A stretch of DNA of 47,534 nucleotides from GCA-001735895 sp964651385 (GTDB lineage: Bacteria > Pseudomonadota > Gammaproteobacteria > GCA-001735895). The notes beneath the pieces were generated by a model. The model ran no database searches and had not been told where the DNA came from. It worked only from the letters and a program-made list of their open reading frames with translations. The DNA lies in the NCBI GenBank assembly GCA_964651385.1, contig CAZYYM010000016.1, positions 1 to 47,534 on the forward strand, given 5' to 3'. Made by a program: the position numbers and the translations under genes. Shown here in pieces: positions 35,881 through 44,367 of this stretch (its first letter is position 1; the number at the start of each line of letters is the position of its first letter).

Positions 35881-37614
35881 ATGAATAATTCAGATACTGC
35901 TAGCGATACGCTAAAACAGAAAACAAAAGACGGTTCGGTCATTTCAGGGGGGCACCTGGTTGCCAAGGCGCTTAAGGCCGAAGGCATTGACACCATTTTT
36001 ACCCTCTGTGGTGGACATATCATCGATATTTACGATGGGTGCCTGGATGAAGGTATACGCATCGTCGACGTTCGTCACGAACAGACTGCCGCTCATGCCG
36101 CCGATGGCTATGCTCGTCAGACCGGTAAGCTCGGTTGCGTAGTCACCACGGCAGGCCCCGGCTGTACTAACGCAGTTACAGGCGTTGCGACGGCCTTTCG
36201 CTCCGAAAGCCCAGTTCTACATATTGGAGGTCAAAGTTCTCTGACACAACATAAAATGGGATCTCTGCAGGATTTACCCCACGTCGATATCATGAAGTCG
36301 ATTACCAAGTTTGCCTCCGGCGTGTTTTCGACCGAGCGTGTTGCTGACATGGTATCGATGGCGGCGCGTGAGTGTTTCAATGGCGCTTATGGGCCGTCAT
36401 ATCTGGAGATTCCACGTGATATACTCGATCGTGAAGTACCGATTGAATCCGCCATAATCCCAAAACCCGGTTCCTACCGTTTTTCGGTGAAGTCGGTTGG
36501 CGATCCGGCAGATGTCGAAAAACTCGCCGACATTCTGGTCAATGCGAAGCGCCCTGCGGTATTATTCGGCCAGCAGGTCTGGGTATCGCAAGGTCAAAAT
36601 GAAGCGGTAAGTTTTATTCGCGCTCTCGATATTCCAGCTTATATGAATGGTGCCAGCCGCGGTATGTTGCCACAGGGTGATCCGCATCATTTTGACCGGA
36701 CACGGAGTGATGCATTCAAGAATGCGGACGTTATTCTGATCGTTGGCACTCCATTCGATTTTAGAATGGGGTATGGAAAGCGCATTTCCAAAGAGGCGAC
36801 GCTGGTTCAGATTGATCAAAGCTACGCAACGGTTGGTAAGAATCGGGATATCAGTCTTGGGCTGTGTGGTGATCCTGGATCGATCCTGGCTGCGGTAGAA
36901 CAGGCGGCATCGGGTCGTATCGATAACGGTTCCAAACAGGAACGACAAAGCTGGATGGCAGAATTGCGAAAAATTGAAGCGACCAAGCTGGAAAAACTGA
37001 TGCCGATGTTCACTAACGATCAAAATCCGATCCATCCCTATCGTCTGGCTTACGAAATTAATGAGTTTCTCGGTGAAAATACGATTTTCATCGGTGATGG
37101 CGGCGATATTGTTACCATTTCAGCTCAGGCGGTTCGCCCGCGTAATCCAGGTCAGTGGATGGACCCAGGTGCTCTCGGTTCTCTCGGCGTGGGAACCGGT
37201 TTTTCAATGGCTGCCAAGCTGGCCCATCCCGATAAGGAAGTCGTGTGTCTTTACGGCGACGGCGCCTTTGGCATGACTTCGTTTGATATGGAAACTGCCC
37301 AGCGATTTGGCGCACCCTACCTTGCCGTGATCGGTAACAATTCGGCGATGAACCAGATTCGTTACGGTCAGTTGGCCAAATACGGGCCGGAACGAGGTGA
37401 TATAGGTAATAAGCTCGGCGATGTGCCTTTTTCCAAATTTGGTGAAATGATCGGTGGCTACGGTGAGGAAGTTCGCGAGGCCAATGACATTCAACCAGCA
37501 CTGCAAAGAGCGCGAGAGGCGATTGGCAAAACCGGTAAATGCGCAGTCGTTAATGTCTGGGTTGACCCGAATGAATACGCGCCGGGTACCAAAGCGCAGA
37601 CCATGTATAAGTAA
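35881..37614 (+). CDS. ThDP-dependent decarboxylase/lyase, oxalyl-CoA decarboxylase-like (divergent)
   Basis: A 577-residue enzyme of the acetolactate-synthase/2-hydroxyacyl-CoA-lyase/oxalyl-CoA-decarboxylase family. The PYR domain has the catalytic Glu in DVRHEQTAAHAADGYAR near residue 68. The PP domain has the ThDP/Mg motif LYGDGAFGMTSFDMETAQ and GNN. Its position directly before frc suggests oxalyl-CoA decarboxylation to formyl-CoA. However, the segment after the NN (NNSAMNQIRYGQLAKYG) is not the NNGGIY of canonical Oxc, and the protein is closer in look to acetolactate-synthase-like enzymes. It is not glyoxylate carboligase, which has Val in place of the catalytic Glu. I chose the ATG at 35881, with GAGGTG upstream; the longer frame from 35764 overlaps gntR. 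Confidence 0.7.
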   Translation: MNNSDTASDTLKQKTKDGSVISGGHLVAKALKAEGIDTIFTLCGGHIIDIYDGCLDEGIRIVDVRHEQTAAHAADGYARQTGKLGCVVTTAGPGCTNAVTGVATAFRSESPVLHIGGQSSLTQHKMGSLQDLPHVDIMKSITKFASGVFSTERVADMVSMAARECFNGAYGPSYLEIPRDILDREVPIESAIIPKPGSYRFSVKSVGDPADVEKLADILVNAKRPAVLFGQQVWVSQGQNEAVSFIRALDIPAYMNGASRGMLPQGDPHHFDRTRSDAFKNADVILIVGTPFDFRMGYGKRISKEATLVQIDQSYATVGKNRDISLGLCGDPGSILAAVEQAASGRIDNGSKQERQSWMAELRKIEATKLEKLMPMFTNDQNPIHPYRLAYEINEFLGENTIFIGDGGDIVTISAQAVRPRNPGQWMDPGALGSLGVGTGFSMAAKLAHPDKEVVCLYGDGAFGMTSFDMETAQRFGAPYLAVIGNNSAMNQIRYGQLAKYGPERGDIGNKLGDVPFSKFGEMIGGYGEEVREANDIQPALQRAREAIGKTGKCAVVNVWVDPNEYAPGTKAQTMYK

Positions 37615-37629
37615 GTGATTTAGATAATG

Positions 37630-37666
37630 AAAAGCCGCCTTTGTACAGGCGCAATAGGCGGTTTTT
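37630..37666 (+). terminator. Terminator-like hairpin before frc
   Basis: CCGCCT (37635-37640) pairs with AGGCGG (37656-37661), extended by a G-T pair and A/T pairs, and followed by five T. It sits between the ThDP gene and frc and may act as an attenuator, giving uneven expression. The stem is short. Confidence 0.5.
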
Positions 37667-37716
37667 CCATATTGTCCAATATAATTTAAGTGAAAATATA
37701 AAATTAGAGGTTAACC

Positions 37717-38967
37717 ATGTCAAAAGCGCTCGACGGTCTCAAAATTCTGGACTTTACCCATGTTCAATCTGGGCCGACCTGTACCCAGTTACTCGCCTGG
37801 TTGGGCGCCGATGTTATCAAGGTTGAACGCCCGGGTGTTGGAGATGCGACGCGCAAACAACTGGTCGATGTTGAAGGCGCAGACAGCCTGTACTTCACTA
37901 TGCTTAATCATAATAAGCGCTCATTAACGCTAAATTCAAAAAATGAAACCGGTAAGAAAGTTCTGGAACGCCTGGTCAAAGAATGCGATGTGCTGGTGGA
38001 AAACTTCGCACCCGGAGCTTTGGATAGAATGGGTTTTAGTTGGGAACGAATTCAGGAATTAAATCCTCGCATGATTATGGCGTCGGTGAAAGGGTTTGGT
38101 CCCGGCCCTTATGAAGACTGCAAAGTTTATGAGAACGTCGCGCAATGTGCTGGCGGTTCCGCGTCTACCACCGGATTTCGTGACGGCGTGCCGCTGGTAA
38201 CCGGCGCGCAAATTGGCGATTCGGGTACTGGATTACATTTGGCGCTGGGTATTACAACAGCATTATTGCAACGTGAAAAAACCGGCCGTGGACAAAAAGT
38301 CCTGGCGGCAATGCAGGACTCCGTATTAAATCTCTGTCGCGTTAAATTGCGAGATCAACAGCGTCTGGATCACGGCCCTTTACGAGAATACACACAGTTT
38401 GGAGAAGGTGTCGAATTCGGCGAAGCCACACCGCGGGCCGCTAACGACTCGGGCGGTGGACAACCTGGTAAAATTCTCAAATGCAAAGGCTGGGAAACCG
38501 ATCCGAATGCTTACACTTATTTCATCACCCAGGCGGCGGTCTGGCAAAAAATTTGCGAGATCATTGGTAAACCGGAATGGAAGGAAGATCCAGACTATGC
38601 GACCCCACCGGTGCGATTGACAAAATTGAATGAAATATTTGGAGAGATTGAAAAATGGACCATGACCAAAACCAAGTTCGAAGTCATGGATATTTGCAAC
38701 CCACTCGATATTCCGGTCGGTCCGATTCTTTCGATGAAGGAAATTGCGGAAGAGCCCTCGTTACGCGAAAGCGGAACCGTCGTCGAAGTCGATCACCCTG
38801 ATCGTGGCAAATATGTAACAGTCGGTTGTCCAATTAAGCTGTCCGATACCGAGGTCGAAGTTAAACGTTCCCCATTGCTGGGTGAGCACACCGACGAAAT
38901 CCTGGGCGAGGTGCTAGGTTACAGTGCAAAAGAAATTGCCGAAATCAGGGCGGCAGGCGCGGTTTAA
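37717..38967 (+). CDS. frc: Formyl-CoA:oxalate CoA-transferase
   Basis: Moves CoA between formyl-CoA and oxalate, giving oxalyl-CoA for decarboxylation or reduction. The product is 416 residues, the same length as E. coli Frc (YfdW), with long shared stretches by eye: LDFTHVQSGPTCTQLLAWLG, AVQDSVLNLCRVKLRDQQ-like (AMQDSVLNLCRVKLRDQQR), KCKGWETDPNAY, PVGPILSMKEI and GTVVEVDHPDRGKYVTVGCP. The catalytic Asp lies in GAQIGDSGTG (residue 168). The Gly-rich active-site loop reads SGGGQPG where E. coli has GGGGQPG. This is the gene that best fixes the substrate of the island. Confidence 0.95.
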   Translation: MSKALDGLKILDFTHVQSGPTCTQLLAWLGADVIKVERPGVGDATRKQLVDVEGADSLYFTMLNHNKRSLTLNSKNETGKKVLERLVKECDVLVENFAPGALDRMGFSWERIQELNPRMIMASVKGFGPGPYEDCKVYENVAQCAGGSASTTGFRDGVPLVTGAQIGDSGTGLHLALGITTALLQREKTGRGQKVLAAMQDSVLNLCRVKLRDQQRLDHGPLREYTQFGEGVEFGEATPRAANDSGGGQPGKILKCKGWETDPNAYTYFITQAAVWQKICEIIGKPEWKEDPDYATPPVRLTKLNEIFGEIEKWTMTKTKFEVMDICNPLDIPVGPILSMKEIAEEPSLRESGTVVEVDHPDRGKYVTVGCPIKLSDTEVEVKRSPLLGEHTDEILGEVLGYSAKEIAEIRAAGAV

Positions 38968-38993
38968 CCAAATACATAGATTGGGAGTAGATT

Positions 38994-39911
38994 ATGCGTA
39001 TAGTCGTTCATGGCCAACAAGCCTTCGGTCGGGCCGTACTTGAAAAATTGCTTGGACGTGGTGAGGATATCGTTGCAATTTGTACTGCGCCTGATAAAGA
39101 AGGTAAGCCGGTTGATCCATTAAAGGAACTGGCGCTGGAAAAAGGTTTGCCAGTTCATCAACCAGCTTCTTGGAAATCTCCTGAAGCCCTTGAGTTGATG
39201 CAATCATTTGAGGCCGATATTTGTATCATGGCCTATGTACTGCTGTTTGTGCCTCGGTCGGTACTGGAGACCCCGAAACTGGGTTCCTTCCAGTATCACC
39301 CGTCTCTGCTGCCGATGCACCGCGGCCCTTCTTCCATTAACTGGCCGATAGCAATGGGTGCCACGCGAACCGGCTTGACTATTTTCTGGCCCGACGAAGG
39401 CCTGGACGAAGGCCCGATTCTACTGCAAAAAGAATGCGAGATTGGTCGGGATGAAACACTCGCGGATATTTACTTTAAAAAGCTTTATCCCATGGGCGTC
39501 GACGCAATGATTGAGTCACTGGATCTGGTCAAGGCGGGAACGGCCCCGAAGAGAGTTCAAAACCTCGACAACGGCAGCTATGAATCCTGGTTTGGCGTGA
39601 AACAGGCAGAAATTGACTGGAGCCAACCGGCTTCAGATATTTACAACATTATTCGCGCCGGAAATCCGCAACCGGGTGCGTGGACGACGGTCGATGGTGA
39701 AACGCTGAAAATTTTTGACAGTCATCGTGTCGATAGTGTCTCCGGCGATGCCGGCGTGGTTGAGTCGATTGGGGACGAGGGTATTCTAGTCTCTGCAGGT
39801 GATGCCGGCGGTATCCTCGTTGCACGTGTACGTGCGAGTGAAGGAAAGGTCTCTGCTGCCGAGTTTGCTGCCTCAAGTGACTTGAAAGTAGGTCACAAAC
39901 TCGGTTCCTAA
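38994..39911 (+). CDS. Formyltransferase / 10-formyl-THF hydrolase-domain protein
   Basis: The product is 305 residues and matches, over its whole length, the N-terminal hydrolase/formyltransferase domain of 10-formyltetrahydrofolate dehydrogenase (ALDH1L1), without the ACP and aldehyde-dehydrogenase parts. Shared features are GQQAFGRAVLEKLL, PDKEGKPVDPL, YHPSLLPMHRGPSSINW, FWPDEGLDEGPILLQKECE and QPASDIYNIIRAGNPQPGAW. The catalytic His (in YHPSLL) and Asp (in GLDEGP) are present. The position held by Asn in Fmt/PurU and Ile in the dehydrogenase appears to be Gln (FQYHPS). It starts 26 bp after frc, so it may handle the formyl unit of formyl-CoA, moving it to or from THF (inference). Methionyl-tRNA formyltransferase is unlikely. 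Confidence 0.72.
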   Translation: MRIVVHGQQAFGRAVLEKLLGRGEDIVAICTAPDKEGKPVDPLKELALEKGLPVHQPASWKSPEALELMQSFEADICIMAYVLLFVPRSVLETPKLGSFQYHPSLLPMHRGPSSINWPIAMGATRTGLTIFWPDEGLDEGPILLQKECEIGRDETLADIYFKKLYPMGVDAMIESLDLVKAGTAPKRVQNLDNGSYESWFGVKQAEIDWSQPASDIYNIIRAGNPQPGAWTTVDGETLKIFDSHRVDSVSGDAGVVESIGDEGILVSAGDAGGILVARVRASEGKVSAAEFAASSDLKVGHKLGS

Positions 39912-39982
39912 ACATTATACCTATATAGGAAGAATTTTATTAAACTATTGAATTTGCTTACAAATCAGCGGAGTTTATTATC

Positions 39983-40990
39983 ATGAAAGTATGTGTTGTT
40001 GGCGCTGGCGCCATCGGCGGTTACCTGGGTGTTCGTATCGCTGAACAAGGTCATGAAGTATCACTCATCGCTCGCGGACCTCATCTGGCGGCAATCAGAG
40101 AAAACGGATTGACACTACGCCAGGGCGGCGAAGAAACTAACGTCAAGAATGTCTATGCCACCAATGACATGAAAGAGTGCGGCATTCAGGACGTAGTGCT
40201 GCTCGCGCTGAAGGCCCATCAGATAGTCCCGGTAGTTGATGATTTGAAGTCATTACTGGGGCCTGATACGGTTTTGGTCGCATTGCAGAATGGTATTCCC
40301 TGGTGGTATTTCCAGTTAAACGGCGGCAGGTATGAAAACCGCACGGTTGAAACGGTTGACCCGGGTGGCGTGCTGGCTAGCAGTATCGATCCGAAACATA
40401 TTATCGGCTGTATTGCCTATCCGGCGGCGGCGATTGCCGACCCCGGTATCATTGAACATGTCGAAGGCGATAAATTTCCGGTCGGCGAGCTCGATTGCAG
40501 CGAATCAGATCGTTTAAAAATGGTATCGGCGCTGTTTGAGGAAGCCGGTTTTAAATCACGTGTATTGTCGGATATCCGTTCGGAAATCTGGTTAAAACTC
40601 TGGGGTAACCTGACCTTTAACCCGATTAGCGCGCTGTCACATTCCACACTGGTCGATATCTGCGAGTACCCGCTAACCCGAGAACTGGCAACTACGATGA
40701 TGACCGAGGCCCAGCAAATTGCCGAAAAGCTTGGTGCGTCATTCCGTGTTACTATCGATAAACGTATCGATGGTGCCGCGAGTGTCGGCAAACACAAGAC
40801 TTCGATGTTGCAGGATGTCGAAGGAGGTAAACCGCTTGAAATCGATGGCATGCTCGGCGTAGTCATCGAACTCGGTGAAATCACCGGGGTCGAGACGCCG
40901 GCATTGAAAGCGCTTTACGCCTGCGTGAGCCTGCTCAACAAAAAAATTCAGGATGAATCTGTTTACATTAAAGAGCGTCCACTCGGTTAG
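39983..40990 (+). CDS. PanE/ApbA-family reductase, candidate oxalyl-CoA reductase
   Basis: A 335-residue NADPH-dependent enzyme of the ketopantoate-reductase fold. The N-terminal Rossmann motif is VVGAGAIGGYLGVR, the catalytic Lys is in LLALKAHQIVP, and the C-terminal domain has WLKLWGNLTFNPISALSHS, with the expected Asn/Lys/Glu set. In Methylorubrum extorquens a protein of this annotation, PanE2, reduces oxalyl-CoA to glyoxylate in oxalate assimilation. Its place two genes after frc makes that the leading hypothesis here. True ketopantoate reductase (pantothenate synthesis) is the alternative; the oxalate context and size (335, against about 303 for E. coli PanE) favour the former. Confidence 0.75.
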   Translation: MKVCVVGAGAIGGYLGVRIAEQGHEVSLIARGPHLAAIRENGLTLRQGGEETNVKNVYATNDMKECGIQDVVLLALKAHQIVPVVDDLKSLLGPDTVLVALQNGIPWWYFQLNGGRYENRTVETVDPGGVLASSIDPKHIIGCIAYPAAAIADPGIIEHVEGDKFPVGELDCSESDRLKMVSALFEEAGFKSRVLSDIRSEIWLKLWGNLTFNPISALSHSTLVDICEYPLTRELATTMMTEAQQIAEKLGASFRVTIDKRIDGAASVGKHKTSMLQDVEGGKPLEIDGMLGVVIELGEITGVETPALKALYACVSLLNKKIQDESVYIKERPLG

Positions 40991-41005
40991 TAACACATCG
41001 ATGCT

Positions 41006-42802
41006 ATGGCAGAAGCTCAAGCAGATGATAAAGCGCTCGACGCCTGGAATCCAGGTATACAATCGATTCTACCAGCCGAGTTACTGTCTTTGTCGACGAT
41101 GTTTCGGCCGGAGAATGTTTTTACCAGTATAGAGACCGCAACCGAACTGGCCGATTTTACCGGCCTGGGTGTTCATCAGGTTGTCCGCATTCGACCGCAA
41201 AGACTGGTTGTACACGAATTGTTGATACGAGTGTCTGCCGATATCTTCATATCAGACGGTTCAAAATACGAAGATTTAGGTGTCAATTTTCGCGAAGTAG
41301 CCGCGACTATTCATCGTGACTATGTCGAGCCGATCATGCCTGACATCATTGAGCGTTACGATGAACTTGATCTACGGATTCGAGCCAGAGTCGACGAGGA
41401 ACTCTCGGCCACCCTGTTTCTGTCCCCGGAATCTAAATGTAAATCTAAACACAAATTTCATTTTTTCGATTTATTTGGCACAGGCAGGAGACCGACAAAG
41501 AAACCACAGTATGAAAGCACTGAAGTGCGTCATCAGGGTATTTTGGCTGGCTGGTCAGAAAGAGAAAGTCATTCCGATGGTCCATTGTCTGCGGCCATTT
41601 ATCGAGCGCTTGCCAGGGTCGGTAATGCCATAAATATTAAACACGGTCGGCTAATCGGTGATAAAGCGTTGTTGACCTCGTTAGTCTCGGGCTATGTCTG
41701 TAACGATTATGTGAGTGAAGTAATCGGTGAAATGATCGCAGCTTGTATCAATGACGCCGCTATCAAAGAGGGTTACCGAATTTTGCCTACCCAGAAAGAA
41801 CCGGTGCTGATAAACGTCAAGGGCGCGTCGGCGGCGGGTAAGAGCACTATGCGCCCTTTACAACACAAACATGTCGAGAAGCTCGGCCTGGCCTGGCAGG
41901 ATTTCGCGCTGATCAGCCCCGACATCTGGCGAAAATACCTGCTCGACTACGACTCTCTGGGTGCTGCCAGTAAATACGCAGGTATGCTTGCGGGAGACGA
42001 AGTTCCGATACTGGATCAGAAATTCGATCGCTATATCGAACAGAAATCGAAGCAGGATGGTTTGCCGCATTTGCTTATCGACCGGTTTCGGTTCAACAGT
42101 TTTGCACATGGACTGGGTCCCGAAAAAGGCAGCAATTTGCTGACTCGCTTCGGGCATACGGTTTACCTGGTTTTTCTGGTGACGCCGCCGGAAGCCACGG
42201 TCGAACGTGCCTGGAAAAGAGGGCTTCAAGTTGGGAGGTATAAAGCGGTCGATGACTTGCTGGACCATAACATCGAAGCATTTAAAGGCATTCCCAATCT
42301 CTTTTTTACCTGGGCATTGCACAAAGACAAAACCGTTTACTACGAGTTTCTGGATAATGGTGTGGCTTATGGGCAGAAACCCCGGACGATTGCCTTTGGC
42401 AAAAATGGTGAAATGTATATTCTCGATTTCAAGTGTATGTTCGATATTGTGCGCTATACCAGGATAAATATTGAAGCTAAGGATCCAGTTGGAGTTTATC
42501 CCGGTCAAAATGGCATGGATGCCGAATCAAATACCGACTTCCTGTTGCAATGTTCCCAAAAAATTCCGAAAATTAATTTTGTCGATCCCGAGTCAAAACA
42601 AATTTATGCGAGCATTTCCTCGAATAAAATAGTCTGGCTTGATAGCGGTGAGCTGAAGCGCATGCTAAGACAACCCGATGTGAAAACCGGTTTGCTTGCT
42701 ATCGCACCGAAATTAATTGAAGAACTTGCAGATGTTCAACACCAGCAAGCCAGACCGCTAACTGCCAAACTAAGTTATTACACGATGGGCGCCATCGCCT
42801 AA
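41006..42802 (+). CDS. P-loop zeta-toxin-like kinase of unknown role, in the oxalate cluster
   Basis: A 598-residue protein I cannot name. The N-terminal ~260 residues have no familiar motif and hold a cluster of Lys/Arg/His near 145-165 (KSKHKFHFFDLFGTGRRPTKK). The middle is a P-loop kinase domain: Walker A GASAAGKST (273-281), then HLLIDRFRFNSF and FLVTPPEATVERAWKRG with QVGRYK, a pattern of zeta-toxin and related small-molecule kinases. The C-terminal ~150 residues, with DNGVAYGQKPRTIAFGKNGEMYILDF, are undefined. It follows the PanE-like gene by 15 bp, so it likely shares the transcript. No antitoxin-like partner is adjacent. It may phosphorylate a metabolite or regulate the pathway (inference). 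Confidence 0.6.
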   Translation: MAEAQADDKALDAWNPGIQSILPAELLSLSTMFRPENVFTSIETATELADFTGLGVHQVVRIRPQRLVVHELLIRVSADIFISDGSKYEDLGVNFREVAATIHRDYVEPIMPDIIERYDELDLRIRARVDEELSATLFLSPESKCKSKHKFHFFDLFGTGRRPTKKPQYESTEVRHQGILAGWSERESHSDGPLSAAIYRALARVGNAINIKHGRLIGDKALLTSLVSGYVCNDYVSEVIGEMIAACINDAAIKEGYRILPTQKEPVLINVKGASAAGKSTMRPLQHKHVEKLGLAWQDFALISPDIWRKYLLDYDSLGAASKYAGMLAGDEVPILDQKFDRYIEQKSKQDGLPHLLIDRFRFNSFAHGLGPEKGSNLLTRFGHTVYLVFLVTPPEATVERAWKRGLQVGRYKAVDDLLDHNIEAFKGIPNLFFTWALHKDKTVYYEFLDNGVAYGQKPRTIAFGKNGEMYILDFKCMFDIVRYTRINIEAKDPVGVYPGQNGMDAESNTDFLLQCSQKIPKINFVDPESKQIYASISSNKIVWLDSGELKRMLRQPDVKTGLLAIAPKLIEELADVQHQQARPLTAKLSYYTMGAIA

Positions 42803-42840
42803 ACAAACCTGTATTACGAAACTAACCGGAAACCCTGTTA

Positions 42841-43455
42841 ATGATTATTCCTTTCGATACCTTAAGCCCGAATAAGGTTTACTTCACTATGATTCAAACG
42901 CTAATACCAAGGCCAGTGGCCTGGGTGTTATCTGAAAACCCTGATAGCAGCTATAACCTGGCGCCTTTTTCCTATTTCAATGCCGTGTGTAGTGATCCAC
43001 CCTTAGTAATGTTGTCGATAGGCCTGAAGCCCGATGGCGGGCCGAAAGACTCAAAACTGAATATCGAAGAGAATAAAGATTATGTTGTTCATATCGCGCA
43101 CCGTGAAATGGCGCCCTTAGTGACGCAAACCTCAGCGACACTGCCACGCGGTGACTCAGAACTTGAAAAGTCAGGTCTAAAGATTTGTGACTTTCCCGGT
43201 AGCCGGCTACCACGTCTGGCCGATTGTCGAATTGCCTACGCCTGCAAGCTGCACGACCTGCAGGAAATCGGTAATGCGCCTCAGGCGCTAGTATTTGGAG
43301 AAGTCACACAAATTTATATCGATGATGCCGTGATCGAGCACGACGCCAAAGGTCGTATGCAAGTCAAGGCTGAAAAGATTGACCCGATTGGACGCCTCGG
43401 CGGCGGTGAATACACCACTTTCGGCGAAATTATCAATATTCCCAGGCCCGCATAG
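42841..43455 (+). CDS. Flavin-reductase-like FMN-binding protein
   Basis: A 204-residue protein with the flavin-reductase split-barrel fold: IIPFDTLSPNKVYFTMIQTLIPRPVAWVLS at the N-terminus, NLAPFSYFNAVCSDPPLVMLSIG, and the C-terminal LGRLGGGEYTTFGEI-like block (IGRLGGGEYTTFGEI). Members reduce FMN with NAD(P)H or bind flavin as redox partners. It is the last gene of the + strand run, starting 38 bp after the P-loop gene, and is convergent with usp. No dependent monooxygenase is seen in the cluster, so its partner is unknown. Confidence 0.82.
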   Translation: MIIPFDTLSPNKVYFTMIQTLIPRPVAWVLSENPDSSYNLAPFSYFNAVCSDPPLVMLSIGLKPDGGPKDSKLNIEENKDYVVHIAHREMAPLVTQTSATLPRGDSELEKSGLKICDFPGSRLPRLADCRIAYACKLHDLQEIGNAPQALVFGEVTQIYIDDAVIEHDAKGRMQVKAEKIDPIGRLGGGEYTTFGEIINIPRPA

Positions 43456-43471
43456 ACGAGTAACCTGCGGG

Positions 43472-44335
43472 CTAGTGGACGAATATGACCGGGATATCTG
43501 AGCTCTTCATCAGATGCCCGGTAACTCCACCCAGAATCATGTTGCGTAATTTGGGCCGGCTATAGCCACCGACGATTAGGCGATCACAGTTGAGTTCCGT
43601 TGTTTTGTTGAGTAGAGCTTCTCCTGCTGATTGTTTTTTTGTGTCAAAAACGGCGGGCTCTGCGCTAACACCGTGGCACTTCAGGTAAATGCAGACTTCT
43701 TCGGCATTCAACAGATTCGCCATGCGCTTTTCAGATACGAGTACGTATACCTTGTCGGCTCTTTGCAGATTACCCATAACCGCGGCTACCGCCTGTGCGG
43801 CTTCTTTACTGGCATTCCAGCCGATAGCGAGTGTTTTACCGGCATTTACCAGTATCTTCTTGCGCGGCACCATCAGTACCGGGCGGCCTGTGTCTCGTAA
43901 TGCGGCTTCAAACGAACTCGGTGGCGGCGTGATACTCACGGGTTGCGGTACCAGAATCAGGTCAGCCAGGCGACCGTAGGTGGCGATCATTTCATCACGC
44001 GCACCCTGGCGAACCAAAAAATCAGCGGATGGATTGTCGGGATTTTCACCACGTGAAGTTATCGCCATGCTCTGACCAGCGCAGATAGTTTCAAAGCGTT
44101 GCTTTAAATCGGCGCCTTGCTGATTGGCTGATTTTGATGCAGATTCAATAATCGATTGGCGCATTTTTTCTGATACGCCTAACGAAGCAAAAGGTATTAG
44201 ATGCTCAGGACTATTTTGCACATAGAGTACATCGAGGTGGGCATTGTTGCGGATAGCCATGCTGACGGCTGTTTCCATTAGAGAATCTGCAACATCGCTT
44301 TCACGGATCGGTAAAATTATCGTTTTTATTGTCAT
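43472..44335 (-). CDS. Tandem universal stress protein
   Basis: A 287-residue cytosolic protein with two UspA domains. The first starts at residue 2 (IKTIILPIRESDVADSLMETA). The second starts near residue 160 (KTLAIGWNASKEAAQAVAAVM) and ends with the ATP-binding signature GGYSRPKLRNMILGGVTGHLM (G-2x-G-9x-G), then SSDIPVIFVH. The first domain's C-terminal motif is degenerate. The role is general stress adaptation. The last copy of the GntR-type palindrome lies 33 bp before the start, linking it to the oxalate regulon, and it is convergent with the flavin-reductase gene. Confidence 0.85.
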   Translation of the reverse strand: MTIKTIILPIRESDVADSLMETAVSMAIRNNAHLDVLYVQNSPEHLIPFASLGVSEKMRQSIIESASKSANQQGADLKQRFETICAGQSMAITSRGENPDNPSADFLVRQGARDEMIATYGRLADLILVPQPVSITPPPSSFEAALRDTGRPVLMVPRKKILVNAGKTLAIGWNASKEAAQAVAAVMGNLQRADKVYVLVSEKRMANLLNAEEVCIYLKCHGVSAEPAVFDTKKQSAGEALLNKTTELNCDRLIVGGYSRPKLRNMILGGVTGHLMKSSDIPVIFVH

Positions 44336-44367
44336 AAAATGGAATCCCCAGCCTACTTAAGTTGATT

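Noticed and set aside
35881..37614. The ThDP enzyme as glyoxylate carboligase (Gcl).
   Set aside because: Gcl has Val in place of the catalytic Glu in the RHVEGA segment; this protein has RHEQTA with Glu kept.
41050..41075. A GGTATAC stretch resembling the GntR-type operator.
   Set aside because: It lies inside the coding start of the P-loop gene and lacks dyad symmetry.
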